From Rosa chinensis (Eukaryota; Streptophyta; Magnoliopsida; Rosales; Rosaceae), in assembly GCF_002994745.2 (NCBI RefSeq), contig NW_020126815.1, positions 599,755 through 663,754 on the forward strand: a DNA stretch of 64,000 bases, written 5' to 3'. Below, in pieces: positions 48,766 through 59,535 of the stretch. Below the pieces are notes generated by a model, which made no database searches, was not told where the DNA came from, and saw only the letters and a list, made by a program, of their open reading frames with translations. Numbering within the stretch: position 1 is the first letter of the stretch; every line of letters starts with the position of its first letter. The translations under genes were made by a program, and so were the position numbers.

Positions 48766-49695
48766 ACAAGTATAACAAGTTAGTGAATTACAAACTACAT
48801 GTAATATTAACAAGTTAAGTACACAAGTTAACAAGTCAGTACATAAGACACAAGTTAAGTACACAAGTGAGTAAAAAAAAAAAAAACACGAAAAATATTT
48901 ACACAAGTGTTTTTTTTTTTTCTTTTCTTTCTTTGTACGAAAATACTTACAAATATTTACATTCTTTCCTTTCCTTTACAATTATTTTCAACACTTAGGT
49001 ACGGGAACAGGGAGTCTCGATGTGCAATGGGACTGAAACAGCTACCCTTTTCAAGACTATGTTTAATCCAATATACCTTAGTGAATCACAATATTTTCGT
49101 TTGTTATATATATCATTGATATCAAATTAAATTCCAAGCGGTAAATCAAGAGGACGTGCGGCCCAAGTATAGTCGTCTAGACACCAAGTCTCTCCTACAT
49201 CCTTTGGGCAACCTTACTGAAATGGCCAGGTAGGGGAGGGCGACCACGAGAGGTAGAATCCATTTTGGCATGAGCTACTCCCACATTGTGGTTTAGGCCC
49301 ATTTGTAAGCACTTCTGGATTCAAGAACCTGTCATGAGCGTTGTCCCCTTCCTAGACACCATCCCACATAGGCTATACTTACTTGGATGAAAAAGATCCT
49401 AAGTGTGAAGACAGTTCAATGAATGTTAATAAAGGCCGCCCTCAACCTTAAGGGACCTGGACTAGGTACCAATAAGGGGTTTAGGCCAATATTAATAAAC
49501 ACGACTTCACCTATTCCTTCTTTAATTTACAACTCACAATTAAAATTCGTATTCAATAATATAAATAACAACCTAAGTAATTAATTAACTAATTAACTAA
49601 CAAATTATGAACAATTAACAAGTAAATTTTTTTTTTTTTCGAACACAACATATAAACAAAACAAATATTCACATATTTAACAAGTGATTTTTCAA
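48699..49695 (-). other. E6 leader
   Basis: Non-coding, with a TA microsatellite (about 48742-48764) and the leader module at about 49140-49520. It keeps a block at 48930-49110 that E5 also has but E4 has lost. Confidence 0.8.
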
Positions 49696-49713
49696 TCCCC
49701 GGCAACGGCGCCA
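49696..49713 (-). promoter_or_regulatory. E6 primer binding site (tRNA-Asp)
   Basis: The minus strand reads TGGCGCCGTTGCCGGGGA, five bases from the 5' LTR. Confidence 0.95.
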
Positions 49714-49718
49714 AAAAT

Positions 49719-51664
49719 TGATGCGCTCAAAGCAAGCGCATAATTTAACCCTGAAATATCATAGTAGTATAAGCAAGTAGGGATCGTTCTATTCCGGGGA
49801 TTGAGGGTACACCTGTCATTGTCAAACAATTAAACAATTAAAATTAAAACAAAGTATAATATTCACAAAGATTTCACAAGTATAAACATTATTTACGAAA
49901 AGGGGGATTTTGTTTTTGGTTTTTCGAAAATAATTAAGTAACAAACAATTAAAATGCAAAAACATAAAAATACAAATGGAATGAGAGAACAAAGATCAAA
50001 ATCGAAACATATGATTAAAATTGATTCAAACCCTAATATTGTTCATCTAAGTCATGAGAAAGGAGTTGATCATGTGAAACATTCGAAAGCAAATGAATTC
50101 CCATTTTTTACTTTTCAATGCTAATTAACCTAAGCGAAAGCACCTAGATTAATCCTATCAAACATGCAATCAAACCCTAGAAAGCTAGTCAATCATGTCA
50201 TGTTTAACGCATTAACAAAGAAAGGCTATCAACTCAAGTGTACAACTTAGTATGGAAAAGTCCACCTAATTGCAATCCTCGTTAATTAAATTCGATCTTT
50301 GTACAAAACCTTTACTACTTTGATTCAAGTTTAAACAAAAGTCGATTTCATCTAAACCTAGCACCAATTATATCAAACCCTAAGTGTTTGCAACCACATA
50401 AGATTAAAATACAAAAGTTATCTATAACGCAAATTTAATTAAACAAACCCACATAAGCAACTCTCGAATCACAATAATATGAATCTGAAAATTCTCAATT
50501 AATCATAAAAATTCCAGAAATTAATATTTGTTCAAACACATATGTCAACTAGTTCATAACCAACGAAATTCAAAGCAAAGGTTACAAAGGAGAATCGGAT
50601 TACACCGTGAGATGGAGATGGTGATGAACGATTGATGTGGTGGTCTCTTGAATCTCGAAAGCAAGCTTCAAGGTTGGAGATGGATGATGGATGCTCACGG
50701 CTATGCTTCTTCTCCCTTGGCCTTGCTTGAACTCGTGGAGATGACTAGAGGATGGAGAAACTCACGGCTATGCTAGAAGATTTTCTGATTTTTTTCTAAA
50801 GTGTAAATTGTATGGGAGAGGAACCCTTCTCAACGTCAAAGAGGTGGGTATATATAGGAGCACGGCTAGGGTTCACAAAGCAATCAGAATTTTCCACATA
50901 GCTTCAACCAATGATAATCGCCAAGTAAGCTTGTGATGTGTTCCAACCAATCATAATTCTCTAAAATACCTCCCTAATATTTAATTGCTGAATTTCCTTG
51001 AAATTATTCTGATTTTCTTCATGAATTTCGGCCAACATTCCTTTAGGGAATTTAGGGATGAATCTGGACGCCTTTTGAGCTTTTCCTTGGTGCACACATA
51101 TTTTCCTTCCATAAATATCTCCCTTGAATCTCTCTTTGCGTCATCTCCTTGATTATTTCTGATTTTCACGTTGGCAATCACACCAATTACTCCTCCAACA
51201 ATATTTCTTTCCATAAAAATCTCCAAGAAAATCTCCTTTGATTTATTCACGTGAAATCTCAATCAATCACCTTAATTCCCACGTTGTCACCTTGTTTTCC
51301 TTAGTATTACACGGCAAATTTAATCCCAAGGAAAATTATTTTCCTTTTTTAAAAAAACTCTTCCTTGATTCTCTCCTTGCCATGTCATCTTCATGAAGCT
51401 TCTCGTTCCATTTATGAACTCAATTCAGCTTATTTATTCCAAAACCTGAAAATAGAAGCTTTCTAAAATAAGAAATGGAAACTTTCTAAACTAAAATGGA
51501 AACTTTCTAAAAATGGAAAATAGAAACTATAAAACGGAAACTTTCTACAATTAGGAACTTTCCCATCGAAGAATGGAAACTTCCTAAACAGAGTTTTATT
51601 AAGGAAATAACGCAGAAATATAGGGAAATAACAGTTAAAACGTCGCATTAAAATGCTCCTATCA
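49719..51664 (-). repeat. E6 5' LTR, 1,946 bp
   Basis: Minus strand from TGATAGGAGC (51664) to GCGCATCA (49719). TATATATA lies at 50849-50856. CCGGGGATTGA on the plus strand (49794-49804) is complementary to the PBS side (49692-49702). One GCCGAA/TTCGGC stem-loop lies near 50985-51035. Confidence 0.94.
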
Positions 51665-51669
51665 GACTC
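51665..51669 (+). repeat. Target-site duplication GACTC, right copy
   Basis: Second copy of 45110-45114. Confidence 0.95.
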
Positions 51670-53467
51670 TAAATGATGACATGGCATAAAGGTGGCGCAT
51701 GGAGGCCCAAGAACTCTCAAGAATGAAGTGGATTTTCGGCAATTGGATTAAAGGCCCACAAAGCCCATGGAATTAGGGTTGTGACGCAATGGATGAACCC
51801 TAGGAAGCCTTTGCCGTAAAATCTGAAGAGAGAAACAAGGAAGTTGGCGTGAAAATCAGAAATTAAAAGAAGATTTCGGTTGAGATTTTCTAGGGCTATT
51901 TTTATGGAAGAAATATACTTGGAGACTTACCCTAGAAGGTTTTGCCGTGAAGAATGAAGAGAGAAACAAGGAGTGGCGTCAAAAATCAATCAAGAAAATT
52001 GACGCCATGCAAGGAAAGAGATATTCAAGGGAGAAATAAAGGAAAGAGAAAAAGGTGGAGACCAAGAAAAGCTCAAAAGAAGTCTAGATACATTCCTATA
52101 TTCCCTAAAAGTTTTGGCCGAATTTAAAGTATAAAAATCAGAATTATATCAAGGGAATTTCGGCAAGATTATTTAGGGAATTAAATGGAATTTTGTGATT
52201 GGTTGAACCACCTCATAGGGCTTATTTATATTATTGGAGGAAATTATGTGGAATTTTCAGATTAATTCCATAAGGTTTACACGGCTTGGAGAGCAAGTTG
52301 GCCGTCCCTATATAACCTCCCCTCTTCTCAACGTTTTGGAGTCCGAAAATTCCACACTTTTGCGTTTATACTTTGAGAAAATAATTCAGAAATCTCTCTA
52401 GCCTAGCCGTGTTCTTCTCCATCCTCTAGGGCAACCACGAAGTGCAAGCAAGGCCAAGGAAGAAGAAGACAAGCCGTGCACACCATCCACCCTCCACCTT
52501 GAAGATTGCTTTCGAATTTCAAGAGACCACATCATCACTTCATTCATCTCATCTTCATCACGGTGTAATCCGATTCTCCTTGTACCTTCGCTTTGTATTT
52601 TCGTTGGTTTTGCCTTAGTTGACACATATGTATGAACAAGTATTGTTTTCTGAAATTTTATGATGAATTGTTAATTTTCAGATTCATATATTGCGATTTA
52701 TGGTTGCTTTTGTGTGAGTGTTTGATTAAATTTGCATGATAGATAACTTTTGTATTTTAATCTTATGTGGTTGCAAACACTTAGGGTTTTGATATAATTG
52801 GTGCTACGAATTTAAGAACATGAATCAACTTTTGGTTTTGTGTTCTTGGATCGATAAGTAGTAAAGGTTTTGTACAAAAACCGAATTTAATCAAAGAAGA
52901 TTGCAATTAGGTGGACTTTTCATACTAAGTTGCACATTTGAGTTGATAGCCTTTCTAGGTGCTTAATGCGTTAAACATGACATGATTGACTAGCTTTCTA
53001 GGGTTTGATTGCATGTTTGATAGGATTAATCTAGGTGCTTTCGCTTAGGTTAATTAGCATTGAAAGTAAAATATGGGAAATTGTTTGCTTTTGAACGTTT
53101 CACATGATCAACTCCTCTTGCATGACTATGATGAACAATGATGAACTTGAATCAATTTTAATCATGAGTTTCGACTTTGATCTTTGTTCTTACATTCCAT
53201 TTATATTTTTATGTTTTGCGTTTTTAATTATTTAGTTAGCTTTTATTTTCGAAAATAGAAAACCAAAATCAAAATCCCCCTTTTTCGTAAATATGTATAT
53301 ATTTTGGTTTATTTTTGTAAATATTATACTTTGTTTTAATTTTAATTGTTTAATTGTTTGATAATGACAGGTGTACCCTCAATCCCCGGAATAGAACGAT
53401 CCCTATTTATTACGTACTACTAATGACATTTCAGGGTTAAATTATGCGCTTGCTTTCGAGCGCACCA
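51670..53467 (+). repeat. E5 3' LTR, right part, mosaic
   Basis: It continues the LTR after E6. Most of it resembles the E3/E5 LTR type, but 52741-52806 matches the E4-type LTR (18086 onward), and the U5 end uses the E4-type stem (TGCGCT/AGCGCA) instead of GTCGCT/AGCGAC. It ends CGCACCA and is followed by the inside of a minus-strand LTR. Confidence 0.88.
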
Positions 53468-55143
53468 AACATTCCTTTAGGGAATTTAGGGATGAATCTA
53501 GACGCCTTTTTAGCTTTTCCTTGGTGCACACATATTTTCCTTCCATAAATATCTCCCTTGAATCTCTCTTGGCGTCATCTCCTTGATTATTTCTGATTTT
53601 CACGTTGGCAATCACACCAAATTATTCCTCCAACAATATTTCTTTCCATAAAAGTCTCCCAAGAAAATCTCTCCTTGAAATCCTCAATCAATCATCTTCA
53701 ATTCCCACGTTGTCACCTTGTTTTTTCCATAAGTATTACACGGCAAATTTAATCCCCAAGGAAAATATATTTCCTTTTTTTTAAAAAACTCTTCCTTGAT
53801 TCTCTCCTTGCCATGTCATCTTCATGAAACTTCTCGTTCCATTTATGAACTCAATTCTGCTTATTTATTCCAAAAACCTGAAAATAGAAGCTTTCTAAAA
53901 TAAGAAATGGAAACTTTCTTAAACTAAAATGGAAACTTTCTAAAAATGGAAAATAGAAACTACAAAACGGAAACTTTCTACAATTAGGAACTTTCCCATT
54001 CGAAGAATGGAAACTTTCCTAAACAGAGTTTTATTAAGGAAATAACGCAGAAAATATAGGGAAATAACAGTTAAAATGTCGCATTAAAATGCTCCTATCA
54101 AATTCCCCCACACTTAGCTTTTGCTAGTCCCTTAGCAAAATCTCACAAAGACTCAACGAAAATTTAAAGACTCTACACAAACAATGACCCTACTGCCCTT
54201 CAACTTTTGTCTCAGAAATCTCTTACTTTCACAACATCAAGATTAGCACTCCACCAAGAATCAATGTTTAGGCATTCGAGAGTTAATTAAAACACATAAT
54301 TTACATATACACAAGTAGGACTTGGTTGGAACAATGGTGATGGTTTCTGTTAAGCATGCTTCAAACAAGTATGATTCAAATCCTCACAAGGTGTATCCAC
54401 TCTTTCTTCTCTCAGAATTCAAGGCAATGCTTAAAAGCTTATAATCACTCAATTATATGTGAGAGAAAATATTTTGAGGCAATCAAATAGCTCACATATA
54501 TAAGAAATGAAAAGCACTTTGTGAATATAATAATTTTTTTTTTTCAAAAGATCTCATGAAAGATATCAACTACTTGCACAGATGGACCCAAGCCATAGGT
54601 TCAACTCTTGTAACTCATCTCCACATCAAAGGCTGTCCCATCTTAAGGATCAAGAAGGTCTTCTCAAAGGTTGTAATGGGGCTAAGGCTCAAGGTTTTAA
54701 GAAATGAAAGATAAGGATTTTAACAAAGTGTCCTAAAAACCTAGCAGAGCTTATGTAAATGTAGAGACTTCTAAAAATCCACCAAGGCATATAAACGTCA
54801 TAGTCCCATAGAAGTAAAGGGCCATATGTCTTCATGTTGGGCCTTAACTTCACTCTAAACTTCCTTTGAACTCTAGTGAATTGGACAAAGGCCAAATTTT
54901 TCTGTAATGGGCCTTCAATTTAAAACAAACTCCAAACTCACCAAGTATGGGAACTAAAATCCATAGACATTTTTCTTTCTTTCTTTTTCTTTCTAGCCGT
55001 GTACAATTTTTTTTTTTCATTTTTTCACGGCTTTCACATACATTTTTTTTTATGGACAAGTCTACCCCCACACTTGAACTTTCACCTCTTCTCATCCTTC
55101 ATCCTTAACGCCAAATCCTCAAGTAAAGTCCCCAAAAGATAGC
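53468..55143 (-). mobile_element. E7: 3' end of an Athila-type element, interrupted by E5 and E8
   Basis: It consists of the U3 part of a 3' LTR (53468-54100), PPT (54101-54115), hairpin (54119-54140) and about 1 kb of 3' non-coding DNA, ending where the E8 LTR begins at 55144. The LTR part resembles 51032-51664 of E6. The rest of the element should lie beyond both window edges. I cannot tell whether it was coding. Confidence 0.88.
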
Positions 55144-57324
55144 TGATACGCTCAAAGCAAGCATATAATTTAACCCTAGAAATATCATTAGTAGTATAAG
55201 CAAGTAGGGATCGTTCTATTCCGGGGATTGAGGGTACACCTGTCAATGTAGACAATTAAACAATTAAAATAAAACAAAGTATATATTACACATAAACAAA
55301 TTTACGAATTAGGGGTTTTAGGTTTTGGTTTTCGAAAATTAAAAAAAGAATTAAAACTAAGTATAAACAAAAACACAAATACAAGAATGATATGTAAGAA
55401 ACAAAGATTAAAACCGTTCATGATTAAATTCGAATAACTATATTGTTCTTCCAAGTCATGTGAAAGGAGTTGATCATGTGAAACATTCGAAAGCAAACGA
55501 TTTCCCATATTTTACTTTTCAATGCTAATTAATCTAAATGAAAGCACATAGATTAATCCTATCAAACATGTAATCAAACCCTAGAAAGCTAGTCAATCAT
55601 ACATGTTCAACGCAAGAAGTTCAAGGAAAGGCTATCAACTCAAGTGTACAACTTAGTATGAATAAGTTCACCTAATTGCAATCCTCTTCAATTGAATTCG
55701 ATTTTTGTCCAAAACCTTTACTACTTTGATTCAAGTTTACACAAAACGAAAAGTCGATTTCATGTTCTTAAATCTAGCACCATTCATATCAAAACCCTAA
55801 GTGTTTCGAACCACATAAGATTAAAATACAAAAGTTATCTATAAAGCAAACTCAATCGAACAATCACACATAAGCAACTTTGGAATCACAACATAGAAAT
55901 CGAAAATCCTTAATCAATCATAAATTTTCAGAATATAAACCTTGTTCAAACATAAACGTTAACTAGAACAACATCCAACGAAATCAAACAAGGAGAATCA
56001 AAAGTGATTACAAGAAAGAAGGTTGAATTACACCGTGAATGGAGAGATGGATGAATAACTCGAATGATGAACTAATGAAACTCGAAAGCAAGCTTCAAAG
56101 TACACGGCTTCAAGGTGGAATGGATGATGATGCTCACGGCCTAAGCTTGCTTCTTCCTTCCTTGCTTGAAAACGCCAAAAGTTGCACTAGAGAATGGAGA
56201 GAGCTTCCGCGCGTAGAGAGAATTTTCTGAATTGTAAAGTGGTTTTGGAGACGTCTAGGGTGTGTATATATAGGAACGGCATGCTTGGCTCCAAGCCGTG
56301 ATTTTCTGTTTATTTCCAAGGAATTAAATTAATAATTCCACATGCCTTCCACCAATGAGAAATTGCCAAGTAAGCCCTAGTGTGTCATCCAACCAATCAT
56401 AAAACTCCAAGGAGATACCCTAATATATTCTTGCCGAAATTCCTTGAATATTTTCTGATTTTCTTCTTGATATTTCGGCCAAAACATGCTTAGGGTTTCT
56501 AGGAATGAACCTAGACGCAATTTGGTCTCTTTCTTGATTTCTTTCCTTAAACTCCACCCTAGAAAATCTCTTGCGTAATCTTTGATTCTTCCCTTGATTT
56601 TTCACGCCACTTTTGCCTCTCCTTTTGATTTTCACGGCAATGCAACCCTAGGGTTTCCTCCATGCGTCACAAACCCTAATTCCATGGGCTTTTGATGGGC
56701 CTTGATCCATTTTGCCGAAAATCCATAGAGTTCTTGGGCCTCGTTGCTTCAACTTCAAGTCTTCTCATCTTCCAACGCAAAACTCATTATTTTTCCATTT
56801 CTTTTTCATGGTTGCGTTGGAAACTTGCTCGGGAAGCCTTCCTCCATTTCGCAGGGTTTCCTAGTTGGATTAGGAAAGCTTATTTCTTCATTTCTGCTCA
56901 AATGTGTGGCCCAATTCTTCTCTCATATTGTTCGTCTTGACGTTCGCAAGCTCCTCTTTCCATTCGTGCATTCATTTCCACTTTTTAGCTCGGAGGTCCT
57001 GAAAATAGAAACTAATATGAAAAATGGAAACTTACCTAATTTGAAAAATAGAAACTTTCTAAAATTGAGAAATGGAAAGTTTCTAAAAATGAAAAATAGA
57101 AACTTACTAAAAATGAAAAATAGAAACTTTCCAGAAATGAGAAATGAGAAATGAGAAATGAGAAATGAGAAATGAGAAATGAAGACAAAAATGGAAACTT
57201 TCTACAATAAGGAACTTTCCCAATCAAAGAATGGAAACTTTCCCAAACAGGGATTTTTCAAGGAAATGGCGCAGAAAAATGTAGGGAAATGCAGTTAAAA
57301 CGTCGCATTAAAATGCTCCTATCA
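55144..57324 (-). repeat. E8 3' LTR, 2,181 bp
   Basis: Minus strand from TGATAGGAGC (57324) to CGTATCA (55144). TATATATA lies at 56265-56272, a GCCGAAATT-type stem-loop near 56433-56485, and PBS-complementary CCGGGGATTGA (plus strand) at 55221-55231. A 7-bp tandem repeat occupies 57134-57182. The TTTCCTGGT palindrome of E3-E5 has decayed here. Confidence 0.92.
57134..57182 (-). repeat. Seven tandem copies of a 7-bp unit in E8 U3
   Basis: On the plus strand GAAATGA is repeated seven times without interruption, inside the GGAAAGTTTC-type array. Other LTRs lack this expansion. Confidence 0.93.
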
Positions 57325-57364
57325 AATTCCCCCACACTTAGCTTTTGCTAGTCCCTTAGCAAAA
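57325..57364 (-). promoter_or_regulatory. E8 PPT and adjacent hairpin
   Basis: PPT at 57325-57339 and perfect hairpin at 57343-57364 on the minus strand. Confidence 0.9.
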
Positions 57365-59535
57365 TCACAACACAACACGACTACGACTCAACAAAAATTA
57401 AAGACTCGACACATAAAGACTCTATTGCCCTTTAACTATTTGTCTCAGCAATCTCTTACTTTCATAACACCAAGATTAGCACTTCACCAAGAATCAATGT
57501 TTAGGCATTCGAGAGTTAATTAAAACACATAAGTTACATATACACAAGTAGGACTTGGTTGGAACAATGGTGATGGTTTCTGTTAAGCATGTTTCAAACA
57601 AGTATGATTCAAATCCTCACAAGTATATCCACTCTTTCTTCTCTCAGATCATGGCAATGCTTAAAAGCTTATACACTCAAGTATATGTGAAAGATAGCAA
57701 GTGTATCACATATGCAAGAAACGAAAGCACATGTATATTTTTTTTAAAGATCTCATGAAGATATCAACTACTTGCACAGATGGACCCAAGCCATAGGTTC
57801 AACTCTTGTAACTCATCTCCACATCAAGGCTGTCCCATCTTAAGGATCAAGAAGGTCTTATCAAGGTTGTAATGGGGCCATGGCTCAAGGTTTAAAGAAA
57901 CGAAGGGTAAGGAATTTAACAAAGTGTCCTAAAAACCTAGTAGAGCTCATGTAAATGTAGAGAGACTTCTAGAAATCCACCAAGTATGCAAAAACGTCAC
58001 TTCCCATGGGGGTGTTATAAAGGGGCCTAATGTCTTCATGTTGGGCCCAAACTTCACTCTAAACTTCCTTTGGTTACTAATGAGTTGGACAAAGGCCAAA
58101 TTTTTCTGTAATGGGCCTTCAAATCAAAGTAAACTCCAAACTCACCAAGTATGGGGGACTAAAATCCATGATATTTTCTTTTTTCTTTCTTTTTTTTCTA
58201 GCCGTACATTTTTCTTTTTCACTTTTTTTTCTCGGCTTTTTCATACATTTTTCTCTTATGGACAAGTCTACCCCCACACTTGACTTTCACCTCTTCTCAT
58301 TCTTCATTATGGACGCCAAAAATCTTCAAGTAAAGTCTCATTTAGCTCCACTAAGTTCTTAGAACAAAGGGTAGGGTTATAGCTATACTAAGTTTAGGTT
58401 AAAGATTTTTAAGGGTGATGAAAGAAAAGGCTTAACGTAGGCTCAAAGGGGTTTATCTAGGGGAGTCCCACGACGGGCACAAATAGGGACACAGGTTTAT
58501 ATGGCAATGGTGGTAGTTCCTAGGTTGCCTCTATCCTTTCCAGAATCAGGGCCATGTATTGATATAACGTCTCAACAAGCACAAGAGTGAATTCTAGCAT
58601 TCTCTAGTCCATCAAACTTAATCTATGGCAAGTAGTCAATCAAATGAAAGAATAATGAGATCATCAAAACATCGCCAAGAAAATAAGAATATATTTTCAT
58701 TTCACTCCAAAAAAAGGGACATGGCTCAATTATCTCACATGGGTTTATGAATCAAAACTCATCTTAACATGCTCATATTCTGTACCAAAGTCACGAAATC
58801 CATATCCACTACAAGGCACACATTTTTCATATATCTCAATTAACCAAAGAATACCATTTTAAAGTCATCTCAATTTTGTGATTCTCTTTTAGTCGTAATT
58901 TCAGAGATATAGAATCATCCTAGACAGTTGAAAGGGCATCCTAAGACTCAAAACAAAATAACAAAAGACTCATAGACGTTAACTAGGACTAGGGTTATTT
59001 CCTTTCTCCTTTCGGTAACTCCTTTGGGATGTGACCAGGTAAGGAAGGGAACGATTTTGGCGGAGCTCAGCTCACTTGTTTAGCAGGGACGAGACCCTTT
59101 GCTAGCACTTCTCGTATCCAAACCAACCTAGACATCACACCTTAATAGATGCGCCTACGATGAAGAAATTATTTCACCCAAAACATGACTCAATGACTCA
59201 ATAAAAGCAACGAAATTTTGTTATTTTTGACATTTTTCGATTTTTTTGTATTTTTCAATATATGACTCAAGACAAAAGTGTAAATCCCTTCCCCACACTT
59301 AAATATTGCATTGTCCTCAATGTAATCAATCATAAGCATGCAATGAACAATAAGCATAGGATAGAGATTTACGAAAATTCTACTAAGTTCAAAAAGAAAA
59401 CTGAAAAGAAAGAGAAATAGGGAAGGAGAAATCAAATCTGCGTGTGTAGACTCCTTCACAGCTACTTCTGAATTGGGTTGCCTCCCAAGCAGCGCTTAAT
59501 GTTTATAGTCTTTCAGCCTAGACTTGTACCTCCAA
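57365..59535 (-). other. E8 3' non-coding region with a leader-type module
   Basis: Homologous to the other post-pol regions. At 58985-59175 it carries the module with CGGTAACTCCTTTGG, ACGATTTTGGCGGAGCT and GCACTTCTCGTATCCAA that E1 has in its leader (10490-10600) and at 3990-4185. No supported ORF. Confidence 0.78.

Larger units (their letters stand above)
45115..51664 (-). mobile_element. E6: complete non-autonomous (LARD-like) Athila element, 6,550 bp
   Basis: In minus-strand order: 5' LTR (49719-51664), PBS (49696-49713), leader, 3' region, PPT (46724-46738) and 3' LTR (45115-46723). GACTC flanks it on both sides (45110-45114 and 51665-51669). There is no gag or pol; leader and 3' region meet at about 48699 with the same junction as E4. 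It is a second mobile copy of the same non-coding lineage. Confidence 0.95.
33150..53467 (+). mobile_element. E5: Athila-type retrotransposon, frameshifted, interrupted by E6
   Basis: It has a 5' LTR fragment (33150-35286), PBS, a leader with two module copies, gag-pol (36985-42642), 3' non-coding DNA, PPT and a 3' LTR (44600-45114 and 51670-53467) split by E6. The right end abuts the interior of a minus-strand LTR (E7), so E5 inserted into E7; the predicted target site is AACAT (53468-53472). The two LTRs differ strongly in places, unlike those of E1 and E4. Confidence 0.87.
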
